Positions 32,294-43,569 of a stretch of 64,000 nucleotides of DNA are shown piece after piece (within the stretch, counting starts at the first letter, position 1; the number at the start of each line of letters is the position of its first letter). Both the position numbers and the translations under genes were made by a program. The DNA is taken from positions 62,001 to 126,000 of the forward strand of contig NZ_JACHXS010000004.1 of assembly GCF_014192225.1 (NCBI RefSeq), written 5' to 3'. Source of the stretch: Pseudoduganella umbonata. GTDB taxonomy: Bacteria > Pseudomonadota > Gammaproteobacteria > Burkholderiales > Burkholderiaceae_D. A model generated the notes under the pieces. It worked only from the letters and a program-made list of their open reading frames with translations, made no database searches and had not been told where the DNA came from.

Positions 32294-32602
32294 TTGATCC
32301 GACAGAACACTGAACTAGCCGAACTTGTCGATGCTGCCGTCATCGTACAAGGTACGTTTGAAACCTCACGGGGGGCTGCCCTTCTGGTTGCAGGTAGGGT
32401 ACCGGAGGAAATTATCGAGCGGGTCCTGTCCGGCATGACTTCGCAACGCCGGGTAGTAAGGTGGCGGGCCCCCGACGGGACCATTCAGGTACGTTCGGTA
32501 TTACGTCGAACGCGGCGCAGGACTTGGTGGCGCATCTGCGCAGCCGGATGTCCCTTCGCAGCTATCGGCTTGTTCAGGAATGCAGCCGCAGTCTTTCGAT
32601 GA
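32294..32602 (+). CDS. Small unknown protein, family member A
   Basis: A 102-residue frame starting at TTG at 32294, three bases after GGGGAG. The core (TELAELVDAAVIVQGTFETS, then GRVPEEIIERVL, then QRR) matches five other small proteins in this window: an N-terminal amphipathic helix, a central helix with small residues, then VP-hydrophobic-RVL and a basic pair. This one has an extra basic C-terminal region of about 45 residues. Function unknown; expression unproven. Confidence 0.5.
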   Translation: MIRQNTELAELVDAAVIVQGTFETSRGAALLVAGRVPEEIIERVLSGMTSQRRVVRWRAPDGTIQVRSVLRRTRRRTWWRICAAGCPFAAIGLFRNAAAVFR

Positions 32603-32785
32603 CTGCGCCTCCAGTGTCGAGCGGAACACACAGGACCTGAGCAATACAAGATCTGATGGTGTTGTCATTGCGGATAGATAACTGCGGTCCGTGTCAGCGC
32701 AGGCCCCATGTCAGCAATCGTCAACGCAGTGGTGTTCTGACATAACCCAACGCACTGTCGGTGCCGATTTTCGATATCCTGACGT

Positions 32786-32995
32786 ATGACTCTACCGATA
32801 ACTCAACACATCGAAATGACGTGCCGCCGCGCGAATTTTTCGCGGGCCTCCCTTGTTGAGACGGCAATACGCATCGAGGTGGAGCATGGCTTCGCTGCTG
32901 GGGCGGAATTCCTCGCTTCCGTAGGCTGGTCAACTGAGGAGATCAAGCGCATCCTTACGGAGCCTGAAAAAAGACGAGCACAACCATTCAGGTAG
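32786..32995 (+). CDS. Small unknown protein, family member B
   Basis: A 69-residue frame. The core (ASLVETAIRIEVEHG, AAGAEFLASVGWSTEEIKRIL, EKRR) has the same three-part plan as the other members, with WSTEEIKRIL in place of the VP...RVL motif. An ATG at 32816 would give 59 residues and keep the whole core. No strong ribosome site seen. Function unknown. Confidence 0.5.
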   Translation: MTLPITQHIEMTCRRANFSRASLVETAIRIEVEHGFAAGAEFLASVGWSTEEIKRILTEPEKRRAQPFR

Positions 32996-33065
32996 TATTA
33001 CCTTACATCAGTGAATTCGAGAAGACCGGCATCGAATTTAAAATCCGTAAAACGATGAGCACTAC

Positions 33066-33341
33066 TCAAGTATGTACAGCAGAAGAGACGGCAGTGCGAT
33101 ATTGCCCCTCACCTTCTGCGTGAGCTTCGACACTCGTGTAGGTGAGCGGGCCGTTTGCGGCCACCTGTGGCCCCCTACGATCTTTCGGGGAAAACAGCAC
33201 TCGTTGCGCAGTGTCAATCGGAACTCTGTGTTTTCGTAGGTAAGCAAGCGCTTCCTCTGTACCGATCATTCGTTGGAACACGATAGCAACCTCGATGTGC
33301 TGGCGGGTCAATATATCCGCGCGCGGTATCTTATTCATCAT
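33066..33341 (-). CDS. Small unknown protein, family member C
   Basis: A 91-residue protein from ATG at 33341 (AAGGAT four bases upstream; a second ATG follows at once). The core QHIEVAIVFQRMIGTEEALA followed by YLRKHRVPIDTAQRVL and KDRRG is closest to member F (QHLQVGLVYKEMLGTSEAEA, YLRSVGIAPHLINRLL). It lies 31 bp after member D on the same strand, so C and D probably share a transcript. Function unknown. Confidence 0.6.
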   Translation of the reverse strand: MMNKIPRADILTRQHIEVAIVFQRMIGTEEALAYLRKHRVPIDTAQRVLFSPKDRRGPQVAANGPLTYTSVEAHAEGEGQYRTAVSSAVHT

Positions 33342-33372
33342 TCTATCCTTACAAGCTAATGCAAATTCAGCG

Positions 33373-33600
33373 CTATGCGGTATTTCGCCTGCTTCGGCGG
33401 TCTGCGCTGCTTCCTGAGCAGCAAGCCATGCCAATTGGCCGAAGCTGATGAGATTGCCTGGAAAGAACCTGAGCCAGGAGATGAACGGGAAGGCCTACTG
33501 ACACAACAAAGCTGGTCACCTTTGTCTCGTCAAAAGCCAGTTTCGTAAGAAGAGCAATATCAATCAGCTCGGCAGTGCGGTTATCAATTCTGCGTGTCAT
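33373..33600 (-). CDS. Small unknown protein, family member D
   Basis: A 75-residue frame from ATG at 33600. The core NRTAELIDIALLTKLAFDET then VVSVGLPVHLLAQVL matches members A and E (TAQLIDTSIDV, GVPLETVWRVL). The C-terminal part is serine- and arginine-rich. First of a two-gene unit with member C. A longer frame to 33768 has no ribosome site. Function unknown. Confidence 0.55.
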   Translation of the reverse strand: MTRRIDNRTAELIDIALLTKLAFDETKVTSFVVSVGLPVHLLAQVLSRQSHQLRPIGMACCSGSSADRRSRRNTA

Positions 33601-34098
33601 TATCTCTGCGCTTTCGTGGCCAACACCATATCGAAAAGTTGTTGTCCATTCCGTTAAATGCCGCACCGTAGACGTCCACTGCTGACTTCGCTGAACCACA
33701 TTGCATCGTATCGCAGCTGTTCTCACGCACGCCGTATAGTGCAGTAAAGGAACAGCCTGCCAGGACAATGCGTCAATGATTCTCTTGTCGCATTCAGACG
33801 CACCACTGGTCAGGGACGATCAGAAGTGCTAAATGCGTTAACGCTGCCCCACTGAGTGCCGCTGACACCATTACCACCGTAGCGGCAGTACGCCCTTGCA
33901 ACGTGAATTCCGCCGAGGACGCCGCACGGCTTGCCGTTGAGCAAATCTAGAGACCGTTGACGACCGGGCACGCCGGTGCGGACATGTCTGCAACCGCGCT
34001 CTGGCTGACCAGGCAATAGTCGGGCGGCGTTCCCGGAACTGTGACATCATGCTTGGCCGCTGCCGTTGCTAGCCATTAAACACTGCTTTCCCGTTTCC
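33601..34098. other. Intergenic stretch before the histidine kinase
   Basis: No gene supported. It separates the divergent small-protein pair from the kinase and presumably holds both promoters; no clear -35/-10 pair or operator seen. Confidence 0.4.
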
Positions 34099-36174
<2,076 letters not shown>

Positions 36175-36549
36175 TACACGCTGCACGGGTGCAGTGCATC
36201 CGGCTGCGGCAGAAATGTCACGCAGCCGACAAAGATAACGATCTGCCACTCTGACAGATGCCAACCTGCTCGCATTTATTCAAGCTGAAGTGCCGTCGCA
36301 CCAGCCCCCTGCATTAATGCCATCCACCGATGCCGCATCTACCAATCGGATTTGCGGCCCTCGTATGAAAGCATGTCGCCACATCGTTGCATGCGACGAT
36401 GTGCACGTGATGCCACCGCAGATGTGGCCCTGTTTCGACCCTCATCAAACTCAAAGGTTAGCAGGGCGGGCTCGTTGCCAGCCAGGAGGTCGGCCTGCCA
36501 CACGGTACTGTCTCACCTGGCGGTGGCACATGAACCCGAGCACCGGGCC
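36175..36549. other. Intergenic stretch with no supportable gene
   Basis: Only short out-of-context frames on both strands. It may hold the terminator of the kinase gene, but no clear hairpin plus T-run is visible. Confidence 0.4.
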
Positions 36550-36759
36550 TCAATGCGCAGCAAGCCAGCTGAGTGCAAATCGCTCGGCCTGTCGAAAAGC
36601 GGCCTGTGCAGCGCCGAGTTGATCAGGGCCGCTTTGATCCACAAAAAAGACGCCAGAGGCTACCTCACCGGCGTCGTCGCGCACCCGCAAGGTCCAGCCG
36701 GCCGGCAGATCAGGGGGATTTGCTGCGATCTCGACGTTGTATTTGCTTGTAGTGTTCAT
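36550..36759 (-). CDS. Small conserved-looking unknown protein
   Basis: A 69-residue protein from ATG at 36759 (AGAGG nine bases upstream). It contains PAGWTLRVRDDAGEVASGVF, then an acidic-hydrophobic C-terminal helix ending FALSWLAAH. It looks like a single-domain cytoplasmic protein with a short beta-hairpin followed by a helix. No family recognised. Confidence 0.55.
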   Translation of the reverse strand: MNTTSKYNVEIAANPPDLPAGWTLRVRDDAGEVASGVFFVDQSGPDQLGAAQAAFRQAERFALSWLAAH

Positions 36760-36950
36760 TGTTCGTAACCTCTGCTGCAGATTGCCCCGGGCCACGTTGT
36801 ACCCAAGAGCAATTAACGATTCTTGTCGAAAAAGACGGAAAAGAAAAGGCTAATGCCGCCGAAATCCTCACGACTGCCAAGAATCTAGGCGTGATACCGA
36901 AAACGATTACGGGGTTCTATCAAAAATCTGATAACCCATGTGTTGAATAG
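36759..36950 (+). CDS. Possible small protein or gene remnant in an AT-rich islet
   Basis: A 63-residue frame whose latter part (EQLTILVEKDGKEKANAAE...GVIPKTITGFYQKS) is lysine-rich and protein-like, unlike the arginine-rich neighbours. Its codons are AT-richer. The ATG overlaps the start of the gene on the other strand, so a later start or an older, longer gene is likely. Function unknown. Confidence 0.3.
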   Translation: MFVTSAADCPGPRCTQEQLTILVEKDGKEKANAAEILTTAKNLGVIPKTITGFYQKSDNPCVE

Positions 36951-36962
36951 GCGGCTACGGTA

Positions 36963-37100
36963 GTGTCGAGCTATCGGATCGCACTTGATGAGGAGGTTAA
37001 AGGTAAAACAGAGGAAGCAGCATACTGGATGAAGAAGTACGACCGTGAATTCGAACAACTCAAAAGGCGAGTGCGTAAACCAGCGCTAACGACCAGGTAG
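36963..37100 (+). CDS. Possible 45-residue protein in the same islet
   Basis: A GTG-start frame with a lysine- and glutamate-rich helix (YRIALDEEVKGKTEEAAYWM, KKYDREFEQLKRRVRK), probably a coiled coil. Lower GC than its surroundings. It lies next to the convergent abortive-infection gene. It could be a relic of a larger acquired gene. Confidence 0.3.
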   Translation: MSSYRIALDEEVKGKTEEAAYWMKKYDREFEQLKRRVRKPALTTR

Positions 37101-37139
37101 GAGCTCTGCTGCGGGAACACTTAGACTTGAACTGAAACC

Positions 37140-37919
37140 CTAACGCCGAGACTGCGCCTGACTCGTTGCCAGTAGAAACATTGCTAATGTTCCCGCAAGA
37201 TTTACCGCTAGCTCTGCGTGCCGTGCCGCAGGCTTGACTGCCGCTTTCACCTTCCCGTGAGAGTCACCGAGCCTATTCCTAAGCGCCCCTAACCCTTCCA
37301 CTACTGCTGTACAGCCACCGAGTATTTGCTTAAACACGGGTTCCGAATGCTGGGATGGCGCAATGTTAAGCAGTTCTGCCGCCTGCCGGTACAACTTGTT
37401 CATGTCCGGAGTTTCGTCGCACTTTCCGTTGCGCTCTTCAATAATGTGTTTGCACACCGACTCAAGCAACGTGCGAGCCATTGTTATCGCCCCTTCCGGA
37501 TCGTCTCCTCGCCGCTCAAGCGCCTTGTGCCACGCCTCCATCACATGTGCGGAATCGAACAGCGCAATTACACTCGAAATGACCGCATCGGATGGTGCCG
37601 CGTCAACACGTTCTGCTTGTTCAAGCAACGGACTAAACTCATCCCACAGATACCGACGACGTTCCGCGTACGTAGGAAATTTGAACTTGATGAACTGCCA
37701 GAATTGGGACAGATCCCTGCAAGTTCGCAAGAACGTCGGTGCTGCTTTCCCTAGCGAACTCCCGTCCTTGATAACGATAGCTCGAAGTTCCTTGTACTCC
37801 TTTTCATCCGCCCCGCCGCCGGTAGCATGGTCCACAAGTAAATCCTGCAGGACCTCTATTTTTTCGATCAGCGACAAGTTGGCGAACATGGCAGCACGGG
37901 TATCAAGGTAAGCCGCCAT
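37140..37919 (-). CDS. Abortive-infection-type protein (Abi C-terminal domain)
   Basis: A 259-residue protein. The C-terminal half has the Abi_C-like signature: AITMARTLLESVCKHIIEER, then LYRQAAELLNIAP, then a long helix and GLGALRNRLGDSHG, and a closing helix with AELAVNLAGTLAMFL. The N-terminal half is an all-helical region of no recognised family. These proteins are linked to phage defence by abortive infection; the mechanism for this subtype is not known to me. It sits in a lower-GC islet between two signalling genes, which suggests recent transfer as a single defence gene. Confidence 0.75.
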   Translation of the reverse strand: MAAYLDTRAAMFANLSLIEKIEVLQDLLVDHATGGGADEKEYKELRAIVIKDGSSLGKAAPTFLRTCRDLSQFWQFIKFKFPTYAERRRYLWDEFSPLLEQAERVDAAPSDAVISSVIALFDSAHVMEAWHKALERRGDDPEGAITMARTLLESVCKHIIEERNGKCDETPDMNKLYRQAAELLNIAPSQHSEPVFKQILGGCTAVVEGLGALRNRLGDSHGKVKAAVKPAARHAELAVNLAGTLAMFLLATSQAQSRR

Positions 37920-38189
37920 TGTAGCTCATCAATTCACTGCATACAGATTGCACACGCGGCCAAAGTAACCCTACTCCCTACTGATAATTAGGTCCACTCC
38001 ATCATCGGACATACCATCGCCTGAATCGGACGTTACTTGCCAAACGCTCTTGCTAAAATGCGCGCTCGGAACTCCGCCGGCCGCTTGCTCCGCTCCCGCG
38101 ACGGCTTCAATGCGCCGCTCGGCGCGCGGCTCAGTCGACGCGGCCCCAACTTCGCCAGCGTGGGCAAAGGCCTACAAAACGAGGGTTGC

Positions 38190-39316
38190 ATGACATTGGC
38201 TACGGATCAGGATCAACACGGGCGCGGGACATCCCCCACGGTATCGCGGTTCGCCTCCCTGCGCGACGCGGTGATGGACCACTGGGAGCAGCAAGTGCGC
38301 GAGCGCATCGAGGGCGCCAAGGATTTGGCAGGCCCGGTGCTGACCAACACCCTTCCCGCTTTTTTCGACAACATTGCGCAGGCGCTCAGCGCGACGCATC
38401 CCAGGCGCATCGGATCGAGCGGCACCAACCTTGCCACCGCGCATGGCCGGGAGCGCGCTCGCATGACGCCCTATGCGCCAGACCACCTCATCCATGAACA
38501 TCAGATCCTGCGCGAGTCGATCGCGGCGCTCACTGATGGGCGGGTCGCGCTTGGACTGAAGGATTGGGATATTATCGACAGCTCCATTAACGCCGCGATG
38601 CGGGAGTCTTGCGCGCCTTCATGGACATCAAAGATGAGTCACGGCGCCGGACGGCCGCCGCGTTGTCCCATGACATGCGCACGCCGCTGTCGGTCATTGC
38701 CAATGGCGCTCAGCTTATCCGCATGTCTCTCCAGGAGGAGGTAGCCCGCCGGGCCGCCGCCGCGATCGGTACCAACGCGTCCCGGCTCGGTGAAATGATC
38801 AGCGAGTTGCTCAACGCCCTGGCCTACCATGGCAGCGCCCAGATTCCACTGAGTTTGTCGCGGTTCGACATCGTCGACATGCTTAATGACCTCCAAAGGG
38901 AAAATTTCCGGTACGGCACAGACGGTGTCCAGGTCGACTTGAACGGTGGGTCGGTCTGGGGCTATTGGTGCCGCGGGTGCATGCGCCGCGTCGTGGAGAA
39001 CCTTGTCAACAACGCGATCAAGTATGGCGACCAGCGGCCCATTACGATCGCGACCAGGGAGTCACGAGGGCGGCTCATGCTAAGTGTGCACAACGAGGGG
39101 AACCCAATTCCAGAATCTCGGCACAACCATATCTTCGAATACCTCAGTCGCGACGTGCAGACGGCCTCTGTGCCAGGCTGGGGCATCGGCCTGCATTTCG
39201 TTCGCGCGGTCGCGGAAAGCCACGGTGGCAGCGTCTCGGTCGACAGCTCCGCCGAGACCGGCACGACATTCTTGATCGACGTTCCTGTCGACTGCCGCCC
39301 CTTCGTCCCCTCTTGA
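38190..39316 (+). pseudogene. Sensor histidine kinase with a one-base frameshift
   Basis: Two overlapping frames make one gene: residues 1-140 (MTLATDQDQHG..., with TAHGRERARM and LIHEHQILRES) and, one base shifted near 38606, the rest (MRAFMDIKDESRRRTAAALS, SHDMRTPL). Restoring one base gives INAAMRES-LRAFMD. The first part is an RsbRD_N-like helical domain. The second has HisKA with SHDMRTPLSVI and HATPase_c (ENLVNNAIKYG, GWGIGLHF). It is a paralogue of the protein at 56533. Either recently inactivated, a sequencing error, or translated as two pieces. Confidence 0.85.
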
Positions 39317-39430
39317 GTGGCCAAATCGCGCAACGACATCCGTACGGGGAATTGGCCAATAGCGACTGGGCCCCGGGTCGCCATTGCGATGTCGTTGCGC
39401 TCATTACTGGAGCGCAGTTGCCAGGGGCTC

Positions 39431-40642
39431 CTAATCAGGTCGCGGGTAGCGCCGCGTTGGCGAGGCATCCTGTGCCGGGGCTTTTTCCGCCACCGGGACA
39501 GGCGCCACCAATGCGTCGGGCGTTGCGCCCAGGGTCTGCAACATGATTTCCAATTTGCCCGCGCCTTCCGACGTCAGCCGTTGCGGTGCCTGGATAGCGT
39601 TGCTCTGCCGATAATCGCCGAACACCCGTATCAGGTCGTGCAAGATGCTGCTGATACGGATACCCTCATTCAGCGCCAGGAACTGGATTCGATCGGGCCC
39701 CTGCGCTTCGGTCCAGACGCCGCCGTCAATCGACAGCACCTCCCCGTTTTCGTTGCGGGCAATCTGGGGCGCGTGGTGCAAGGCCACGACTTCCCATTGG
39801 CGGTTGTAGACCGGCGATCCGGACGAACCACTGTTCGTGTCCGCCTCATAGACCAGTACCGTCGATCGTTCGTCGCGCTCGATCAGGCGATTCTCGTTCA
39901 GCACGACCTGCTTTTCCTTGCCGAGCGGGTGCTGGATGATGAACACCGGCTCGCCCCGTGCAACCTTGCCCAGTTCCGCCGTCAGGCGATTGTAGCCATA
40001 GTCTGTGACCGCGACCTTCCCATCGACGCTGCGTGGCGCCAGCGCCACCAGCACGTAATCGAGTTCGTTCCACGGGCTCGCCAGCAGCAGCGTCTCGGGA
40101 TCCAGGCGAAACGTCGCCATCGGTGCGTACGAGCCATCGAAGCGCTGCTCGAAGTCGAAGACCACGGTCGACCCGTGCACGATCACGTCCAGCGATTCGC
40201 CACCGATGTCCGACCAGTCGAGCACGTGGGCATTGGTCAGCAGGAGCCCGGGGCCCACCAGGAAGCCGGTGCCGTTCATCTGCACGCCGGCCGGCGACCT
40301 GGCCTGCACCTGCGCGACGGTGCGCCGCAAATCCGCGCCGCGCTGCAGGAACCACACCGGCAGGAAGTCCGCATCGTTGACGACGCGTTCCAGCTGGTTC
40401 TGTGCCCTGGCGCTGAGCTGGCTGACATCCGGCTGCTCGCGCAACTCCTGCGCCACTTCACCGTCGAAGGCGGAAGCAGTGAGCGCAGACTGCACCAACC
40501 GCTTGGCACGCATCGATGTCACCGGTGGGTCAAGCAATCGCACGGTACGACTGGCAATATGCTTGTGGGTCTGGGCCCGCGTGCCGGCCTTGCCATCCAA
40601 GCGGGCGCTGGCTTGCTCATAGACGGGACGCAGCCTGTTCAT
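39431..40642 (-). CDS. Trypsin-like serine protease
   Basis: With ATG at 40642 (GAGGG four bases upstream) the protein has 403 residues and no signal peptide. The catalytic triad is visible: histidine in LLLTNAHVLDW, aspartate in WNELDYVLVAL, serine in TNSGSSGSPVYN. A helical region of about 100 residues precedes the protease domain and a proline-rich tail follows. It begins seven bases after the stop of the nuclease gene, so the two are one operon. A cytoplasmic trypsin-like protease paired with a nuclease is a pattern seen in bacterial conflict systems; function here is inferred. Confidence 0.88.
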   Translation of the reverse strand: MNRLRPVYEQASARLDGKAGTRAQTHKHIASRTVRLLDPPVTSMRAKRLVQSALTASAFDGEVAQELREQPDVSQLSARAQNQLERVVNDADFLPVWFLQRGADLRRTVAQVQARSPAGVQMNGTGFLVGPGLLLTNAHVLDWSDIGGESLDVIVHGSTVVFDFEQRFDGSYAPMATFRLDPETLLLASPWNELDYVLVALAPRSVDGKVAVTDYGYNRLTAELGKVARGEPVFIIQHPLGKEKQVVLNENRLIERDERSTVLVYEADTNSGSSGSPVYNRQWEVVALHHAPQIARNENGEVLSIDGGVWTEAQGPDRIQFLALNEGIRISSILHDLIRVFGDYRQSNAIQAPQRLTSEGAGKLEIMLQTLGATPDALVAPVPVAEKAPAQDASPTRRYPRPD

Positions 40643-40649
40643 GGCGCCC

Positions 40650-41627
40650 TCAGAAGGCAACGATGTCGCTGACGGCATCCAGGCGCCGGCGGCCGCCCTC
40701 CTCCATCGCTTCGAGTCCTGGCCGCGCCGTCATCGCAACTTCCGACGGCAACAAGGCACTGAAATCCAGTCCCGTGCGCGCGATGATTTCGCCGACCGAG
40801 ACCTGCCACGTCGACGGATTGAAACGCTCCAGGCCACCCAGCAGGCCTTCCTGCCCCAGCAGGAAGGCTGATACCGTCAATGCACCATCGTCGCCGACAT
40901 AGGCCGCGATCTTCCAGAAATGCCGCGGCAGGCGAATGCCCCGGTACAGTGGATCTTCTTCGGTCATGACCGGTCCCGTGAAGATGGTCAAGCGACGACG
41001 CAGTCCTGTTGCCACGCCGAGCAGGTAATCCTCGATGCCCAGCCACGTCTCGCTGTTCTGGTTGAAGTCCGCATGCTGGGGCGAGCAATTCGTGAAGTGG
41101 AAGGTGTCGTTGTTCGCCTGCAGGGCCTCGACGCCCCAGGCGGGATCCAAACGGCGTACCAGGTGGCCACGATCGAGGGCATTGCGGGCATACAGTGCTT
41201 CGCCGATCTGCTCCGATTCGGCGATACGCGGATCGAAATACCACGTATCGCGATCACGTTTGGGTTGCTTCGCCTGGGCGCCATCGATGTTGACCGCCGT
41301 GTAATAGGCCAGCTGGCGGCGGCGATTCATGACAATGGAAAAATGGTGGTACGGGAGTACCGCAGCATCCTGCCCCTCGCCGGCCCGCGCATTCTTGGCT
41401 GCGTTGCGCCGCTGTTCCTCGTCAAGGACCGGCAATGGCACCGGCACTCCCAGGAATTGCGGATCATAGCCACGGCGCGCGGCGTAATCCGGATCGATGT
41501 CGACGCGCTCCAGGCCGTCCGGAACGGGTACTTCCGTTGGCGTGGAAAGTACCGGGATAGCAGTGGTGATCGCGTCGCCGAGCGACACGGTAATCGTGAG
41601 GGGAATGTGGACCTGGACAGAACTCAT
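40650..41627 (-). CDS. DNA/RNA non-specific endonuclease (DRGH type)
   Basis: A 325-residue protein. The active site NALDRGHLVRR contains the DRGH motif with catalytic histidine, and the magnesium-binding asparagine is likely in FHFTNCSPQHADFNQ, as in Serratia nuclease and NUC1. There is no signal peptide; the N-terminus is a short beta-rich segment (VQVHIPLTITVSLGDAITTA). Secreted members of the family have signal peptides, so an intracellular or otherwise delivered nuclease is suggested. First gene of a tight pair with the protease. No immunity gene is recognised. Confidence 0.9.
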   Translation of the reverse strand: MSSVQVHIPLTITVSLGDAITTAIPVLSTPTEVPVPDGLERVDIDPDYAARRGYDPQFLGVPVPLPVLDEEQRRNAAKNARAGEGQDAAVLPYHHFSIVMNRRRQLAYYTAVNIDGAQAKQPKRDRDTWYFDPRIAESEQIGEALYARNALDRGHLVRRLDPAWGVEALQANNDTFHFTNCSPQHADFNQNSETWLGIEDYLLGVATGLRRRLTIFTGPVMTEEDPLYRGIRLPRHFWKIAAYVGDDGALTVSAFLLGQEGLLGGLERFNPSTWQVSVGEIIARTGLDFSALLPSEVAMTARPGLEAMEEGGRRRLDAVSDIVAF

Positions 41628-42034
41628 GAACGCTCCGTAGCTTGGAAAGGAACCGCTGGCCTATCGTAAACGGCCGGTATGTCAGCAGCATGTCAACGCG
41701 TCAATCCAGGCTGGCGGACATCGCCAGGTTCGACGCGACATGGATGGGGTGAGATTGTAGGCGACTGTTGCGTTGCGCACGGTTTCCGGACGTCGCGCAC
41801 CACGCGCGATTGGGCAGACGGCAGCCCAAGCGCCGACGCTTGCACCGCGAGCCGGTTTTTGACGCGCGATGCCACGGGCCATTGCCTTTGCCGACATGAA
41901 GACTCGGTCACGGCAGCACTGATCGCCTGTCAGATGAGACTACCGTCATGTCCAATCGAAACGTACTCCTGCACCCGGCCCATTTCTCTACACTTCATGC
42001 GCGAATCGTTCATCCACGACCAGAGCATATTTCC
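41628..42034. other. Intergenic stretch before small protein E
   Basis: No gene supported. It must hold the promoter of the nuclease-protease operon (minus strand) and that of the small gene at 42035. Confidence 0.4.
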
Positions 42035-42223
42035 ATGAAACCACGACATAACAAGGACACCGCGCAGCTCATCGACACATCGATCGACGTCATGGGGTCC
42101 TGCGGCATCTACGTTGCTGCCCGAATGCTGTGCGAATGCGGCGTACCGCTTGAAACGGTCTGGCGTGTATTGCGCCACCTGGGTCAGCGTCGTCCTCGAA
42201 GATCACCGAGCAATCTTCATTGA
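42035..42223 (+). CDS. Small unknown protein, family member E
   Basis: A 62-residue frame from ATG at 42035. The core DTAQLIDTSIDVMGSCGIYV, then CGVPLETVWRVL and GQRRPRR is the clearest example of the shared plan (LID, GVP-x-x-x-x-RVL, RR). Two or three cysteines are present, unlike other members. Function unknown. Confidence 0.55.
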   Translation: MKPRHNKDTAQLIDTSIDVMGSCGIYVAARMLCECGVPLETVWRVLRHLGQRRPRRSPSNLH

Positions 42224-42377
42224 TGCGGCGCGAGCACCCCAGTGGGGCCAGCCCGCACGGCCGGCCTGAACACCGGATGATCGCGGGAAGCGACAAGCAG
42301 TCGTATAATTACTACCAGTACTCAGCCGAGCGCGCGTGATCGCGCTTCTCGGGCACCAGACCGCCTCAGACGAAGAT

Positions 42378-42734
42378 ATGGCAGCCAACAAAATACTGAT
42401 CGTCGATGACAATGCGGACGCCGCAGACATGACTGCGGAAGCCTTGCGACTGTTCGGACTAAACGTGGAAGTCGCTTATGGCGGGCCCGAGGGACTGGCC
42501 ACGGCAAAGGCCATCGCACCCAGCGTGATTTTTCTGGATATCGGCATGCCGCAGCTGGATGGCTATCAGGTCGCCACGGCGCTGCGGGCCGATGAGAAGA
42601 TGTCCGGCGTCAAACTGATCGCCCTGACCGCATGGGGTGACGCCGCGTCACGAGAAAAAAGCAAGGCGGCAGGTTTCGATGCCCACATCACCAAACCTGC
42701 CGACTTTTCGGATCTGGTCGCGCTGGTCAGCTGA
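42378..42734 (+). CDS. Single-domain response regulator (CheY-like)
   Basis: A 118-residue receiver domain and nothing else. The acidic pair is in LIVDDNAD, the phospho-acceptor aspartate in IFLDIGMPQLDGYQ (about residue 54), the switch threonine in ALTAWG and the lysine in HITKPADF. No output domain, so it works by protein contact, as CheY and many receivers beside hybrid kinases do. No kinase is adjacent; the kinase at 34099 is the nearest intact one upstream. Confidence 0.93.
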   Translation: MAANKILIVDDNADAADMTAEALRLFGLNVEVAYGGPEGLATAKAIAPSVIFLDIGMPQLDGYQVATALRADEKMSGVKLIALTAWGDAASREKSKAAGFDAHITKPADFSDLVALVS

Positions 42735-43273
42735 AATGCGCAAGCGCAGCGTGCGCTCCACGGGGAGCAGTCCGCTCTAGTTGCCCCGGAGCCGACGCCG
42801 GAACAGGCGCTGCATTATATGACCGTCCGCAGCGCCAGCCTATCGGCACATCACATCCGATCGAGCTGACGGCCGCGCTGCAGCTATGTCAAAACGTCGA
42901 CCGATGCCAGCTTGTTCGTTATTCCCCGCAATCGCCTGACGCAGACGTCTTGGTGCAAAACGCGCGATCAGGATCGGTCCCGTGCGTGGCGCTGCCGCGC
43001 CGGCACAGGCACAGGCACGCGACATCGTGCCCCGAACTGGAACCTGCGTCCGTGGTGAGCAGCCCGGATTCTCGGCCGGGTGGTGGCGCCATTGCCACGC
43101 GCGTGCTGCGCGCGCTTCTTCGTTCACGCTTGATGGTCAAGCTGCCGTCAACTGCGCAGGTATACGTCGGCACCTTGGCTGAACAAACTAGATTTTACTC
43201 AGCGCTAACGTGTTGCAGTCACCGTGACTATCGGTTAGGGTACGCCCCCACATGTCAAATAAGCAACTTTCAA
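42735..43273. other. Intergenic stretch before small protein F
   Basis: Nothing supportable; overlapping frames on both strands without start signals. Confidence 0.4.
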
Positions 43274-43486
43274 ATGAATAGTCGTAAAGACGTGCTGACA
43301 GCGCAGCACCTGCAGGTTGGTCTTGTTTATAAAGAAATGCTGGGCACGTCCGAAGCTGAAGCGTACCTGCGCTCTGTCGGAATTGCACCGCACCTGATCA
43401 ATCGATTACTGTATTCGGATGACCACCGGCAGATTCAGCAGACCACAACTGGTCGACCCAATGACAGAAACGACGCTGGACAGTAG
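43274..43486 (+). CDS. Small unknown protein, family member F
   Basis: A 70-residue protein from ATG at 43274. RKDVLTAQHLQVGLVYKEML, GTSEAEAYLRSVGIAP and HLINRLLYSDDHR follow the family plan and closely match member C, including LT-QH at the start, the GT-EA turn and YLR. The C-terminus is polar. Function unknown. Confidence 0.6.
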   Translation: MNSRKDVLTAQHLQVGLVYKEMLGTSEAEAYLRSVGIAPHLINRLLYSDDHRQIQQTTTGRPNDRNDAGQ

Positions 43487-43569
43487 TCTCGAAAACCATC
43501 CGTCTCGACTTGATCGATTGAGAATTACTCAGCAGCGTCCTATCGCGTACGTCGCTCCAATGCGATGCG

